Position numbers and translations under genes: made by a program. From NCBI RefSeq assembly GCF_037975245.1, contig NC_092579.1, positions 6,881,001 to 6,945,000 on the forward strand: DNA of 64,000 bases, read 5' to 3'. Positions 62,295 to 64,000 of this stretch are shown piece by piece (the stretch's first letter is position 1; every line of letters begins with the position of its first letter). The notes under the pieces were generated by a model. It worked only from the letters and a program-made list of their open reading frames with translations, made no database searches and was not told where the DNA came from. The stretch is from Apostichopus japonicus. Taxonomy: Eukaryota; Echinodermata; Holothuroidea; Aspidochirotida; Stichopodidae.

Positions 62295-62685
62295 TTAAAG
62301 GGAGTGAAGACTCGCGCACAAAGAAACGTCTGATGCAGGTAATCTGACCTACTTTCGAATGAGGTGTAACAGAAGTGTTAGACACCACCATCGATCCCAG
62401 AAAATACACACACAGCTTGCTACCGTCGGTAATTAGACACTAGTGTACAGTCAATACATGCAGGAACGGTCAATACCCACAACATAGCAGCGATGGACAT
62501 CTCGATCAGCAGGGAGTTGTTATAGAACTCCCTGATCTTAGGTCCAGATAAAAGATAACAATGTATCACGTTTCATTACTGTGAGCATTTTGTAGCGACA
62601 AGAAGAAAACTTCATTTGCAAGCAACTTTAAGTTAACTTTTTCCGAGGGTGGCACACGGTTTGGGCGAGTCTTCAATGCCTTTAA
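62295..62685 (+). mobile_element. TTAA-type MITE, copy 4, with nested insertion
   Basis: Bounded by TTAA at 62295-62298 and 62682-62685; ends AAGGGAGTGAAGACTCGCGC and GCGAGTCTTCAATGCCTT. Relative to the other copies it carries 36 extra bases at 62504-62539 that form a hairpin. Confidence 0.92.
62504..62539. repeat. 36-bp hairpin insertion inside MITE copy 4
   Basis: GATCA and GGGAGTT pair with AACTCCC and TGATC around the 7-nt loop GTTATAG, with a 3-nt bulge. The other three MITE copies read straight through CATCTCAGGTC(C/T) here. Confidence 0.8.
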
Positions 62686-62967
62686 GAGAGCGTATTTTGG
62701 AGTTATTAGAATTGATAAAAGAATAGATGTAGGCTTGCACTGAGAAGCCATCTTGTCATCATTATTCATTAATTTAGTCTTTATAGGAGTATTCCAGAGG
62801 TGTAGCTCACGTTATAAAAAGTGAATATCTAATCTGGTTAGATCGAGAGGTGTCTTCTGTAAGAATGCAGCTCGTATCACTCTTTTATTATTCTTTAATA
62901 ATTATTCTAGTCATAATTATCTGTGGTGTATACATGGTCTTATTGTGTCACATGCTGGATGGGAACA

Positions 62968-63204
62968 ACTTCAAACACGAGGACAAGGAGTCTGGACAGC
63001 ATCATAAAACATGCACGAAGGATCATCGGGGAGAACTTGCCGTCGTTTGATTTGATCTACAAATGTCGCATGCATGCCAAGTAGCGGTACTTGTGGTGTG
63101 ACACACATCATGTATGTATGTTAGAACCTCCTGCAAGCAGGAACTCGCGAAGAAGCCATCATTGGCTTATCAAAGCCGCAAGCCGACCGAAGTCAGTCTC
63201 TTAG
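62968..63204 (+). pseudogene. Non-LTR retrotransposon (LINE) ORF2 C-terminal relic
   Basis: In one frame from 62992: LDSIIKHARRIIGENLPSFD, then LIYKCRMHAK, a stop at 63082-63084, and on in the same frame to LEPPASRNSRRSHHWLI and a stop at 63202-63204. The pattern of a helical LDSI...ARRI.G..LPS...IY..R segment fits the region after the reverse transcriptase in RTE/CR1-like LINEs. Truncated at 5' and with a nonsense mutation. Confidence 0.55.
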
Positions 63205-63478
63205 ATTCATATTTAACGTCCATGATGATGAACTCTGTAAAACTGGACGACATACATTAATCTTGGAGTGACTCGAACTCGGGACCTTGGGATCATCCAA
63301 GTACATGGCCAAGTTGTTGCTGCGCAGAAGTAGACTGGAGGCACTGATGGTGTATTCGAACATATATCCCTTCATTTTCCTTAGATGTAGAGTAGATTAT
63401 GATGCAATCATTAGTTTTACCAAACTTTAGCAGCAGGCGCTAGCTATTCTCATAGACAACGTCTTTTGTTGTTTGTAG

Positions 63479-63746
63479 AATGCTGCGTTATCACAAAAGA
63501 AGTTTCAGAAGACCTGGGGAATAGTTTCCTCGGTGTGGTGAAAAATTTGAAGTTTCAAAATAAACGGAAGATTGAGATGGCCTCTGAAGAATCTAATCAA
63601 GTAATTGAAATCAATAAGACAAACAACGATTGGAACTCGCTAATGACAGCTTCAAGCTACGATGGAAGGTCAATCACAAGTCACTGTATCCAAGAGGAAG
63701 GGATGTTTGTTTACCATGACGATGTAAATATTCTGTCCTTAACTTG
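63479..63746 (+). CDS. Isolated exon-like open frame, unknown
   Basis: After a good acceptor TTTTGTTGTTTGTAG, 63479-63746 stays open and ends at TGA, encoding CCVITKEVSEDLGNSF through NKRKIEMASEESNQVI to HDDVNILSLT (about 89 codons). I do not recognise it. About 0.6 kb upstream an ATG at 62865 opens a hydrophobic frame (MQLVSLFYYSLIIILVIIIC), so a small one-pass membrane protein is conceivable, but no convincing donor joins them. No AATAAA follows nearby. Confidence 0.25.
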
Positions 63747-64000
63747 AAGTTTATGTACAATCCTCATTGGACTCGACAATACAGTACTTCAATTTTGTTA
63801 AGTGTTTGTTATTACATACTGTACTTTCTATAATATATTTTTTGTTGAAATTTATTTGTCATTCCTGAATCCATGGAGTGCATATTTTTCTTAAATACTT
63901 CATGCTAAAAACAGAAAAGAAAAATCCCTTGATTTTGAAATTTGAAGATTCTTTATACAAACACGTTCTGTGTTGCGATATGTGTGGCAACATGACTCTA

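Larger units (their letters stand above)
51446..64000 (+). other. Probable first intron of TMEM184, or intron plus intergenic DNA
   Basis: More than 12.5 kb without a recognisable TMEM184 exon. It holds a Gypsy pol relic, a hAT MITE, a TTAA MITE, a LINE relic, small tandem repeats and an isolated exon-like frame near 63.5 kb. Long AT-rich parts (for example 56.5-57.3, 58.7-60.0 and 61.1-62.2 kb) show nothing I can name. Confidence 0.55.

Noticed and set aside
63230..63330. tRNA-like sequence on the minus strand (GAGTTCGAGTCAC)
   Set aside because: Only a B-box-like match; no A box at the right distance. Possibly an old SINE piece.

Overview
This is intron-rich, AT-rich animal nuclear DNA. 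Every gene I can read has human-like vertebrate or deuterostome orthologs, all splice sites are GT-AG, and the spaces between genes hold short non-autonomous DNA transposons, minisatellites, a tRNA-headed SINE and a few retroelement relics. The repeat style, including TTAA-flanked and hAT-like MITEs with G-rich interiors, points to a marine invertebrate deuterostome. An echinoderm, perhaps a sea cucumber, is my best guess, but this rests on repeat appearance from memory and not on a search.

Layout. (1) 1-16265, plus strand: the last 13 coding exons of UBE2O, the large E2/E3 hybrid ubiquitin-conjugating enzyme; its 5' exons lie outside the window. (2) 16266-23063: intergenic, with a long 14-bp minisatellite. 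(3) 23064-33556, minus strand: a complete 13-exon USP22, the SAGA-complex deubiquitinase; the exons sum to 1761 nt in one frame (586 aa). (4) 33557-36424: a divergent promoter region. (5) 36425-41618, plus strand: a complete 6-exon DHRS7B-type short-chain dehydrogenase (314 aa). (6) 41619-46467: intergenic with a SINE. (7) 46468-47674, minus strand: a complete two-exon TMEM11 (189 aa). (8) 47675-51181: intergenic with a MITE and a large palindrome. (9) 51182-51445, plus strand: first coding exon of a TMEM184 gene; the rest of the window appears to be its first intron, with a Gypsy relic, a LINE relic and two MITEs.

How the genes relate. UBE2O attaches ubiquitin and USP22 removes it from histones; they lie tail to tail. 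USP22(-), DHRS7B(+) and TMEM11(-) occur in the order and orientation I recall for human 17p11.2. If confirmed, that is a deeply conserved three-gene block and the most interesting feature here. DHRS7B acts in peroxisomal/ER ether-lipid synthesis and TMEM11 in mitochondrial inner-membrane organisation. I found no prokaryotic-type system, CRISPR array or viral genome. The less expected items are a frame-preserving candidate cassette just upstream of the UBE2O catalytic fold, an unusual UBE2O coiled coil, and several palindromic or nested repeats.
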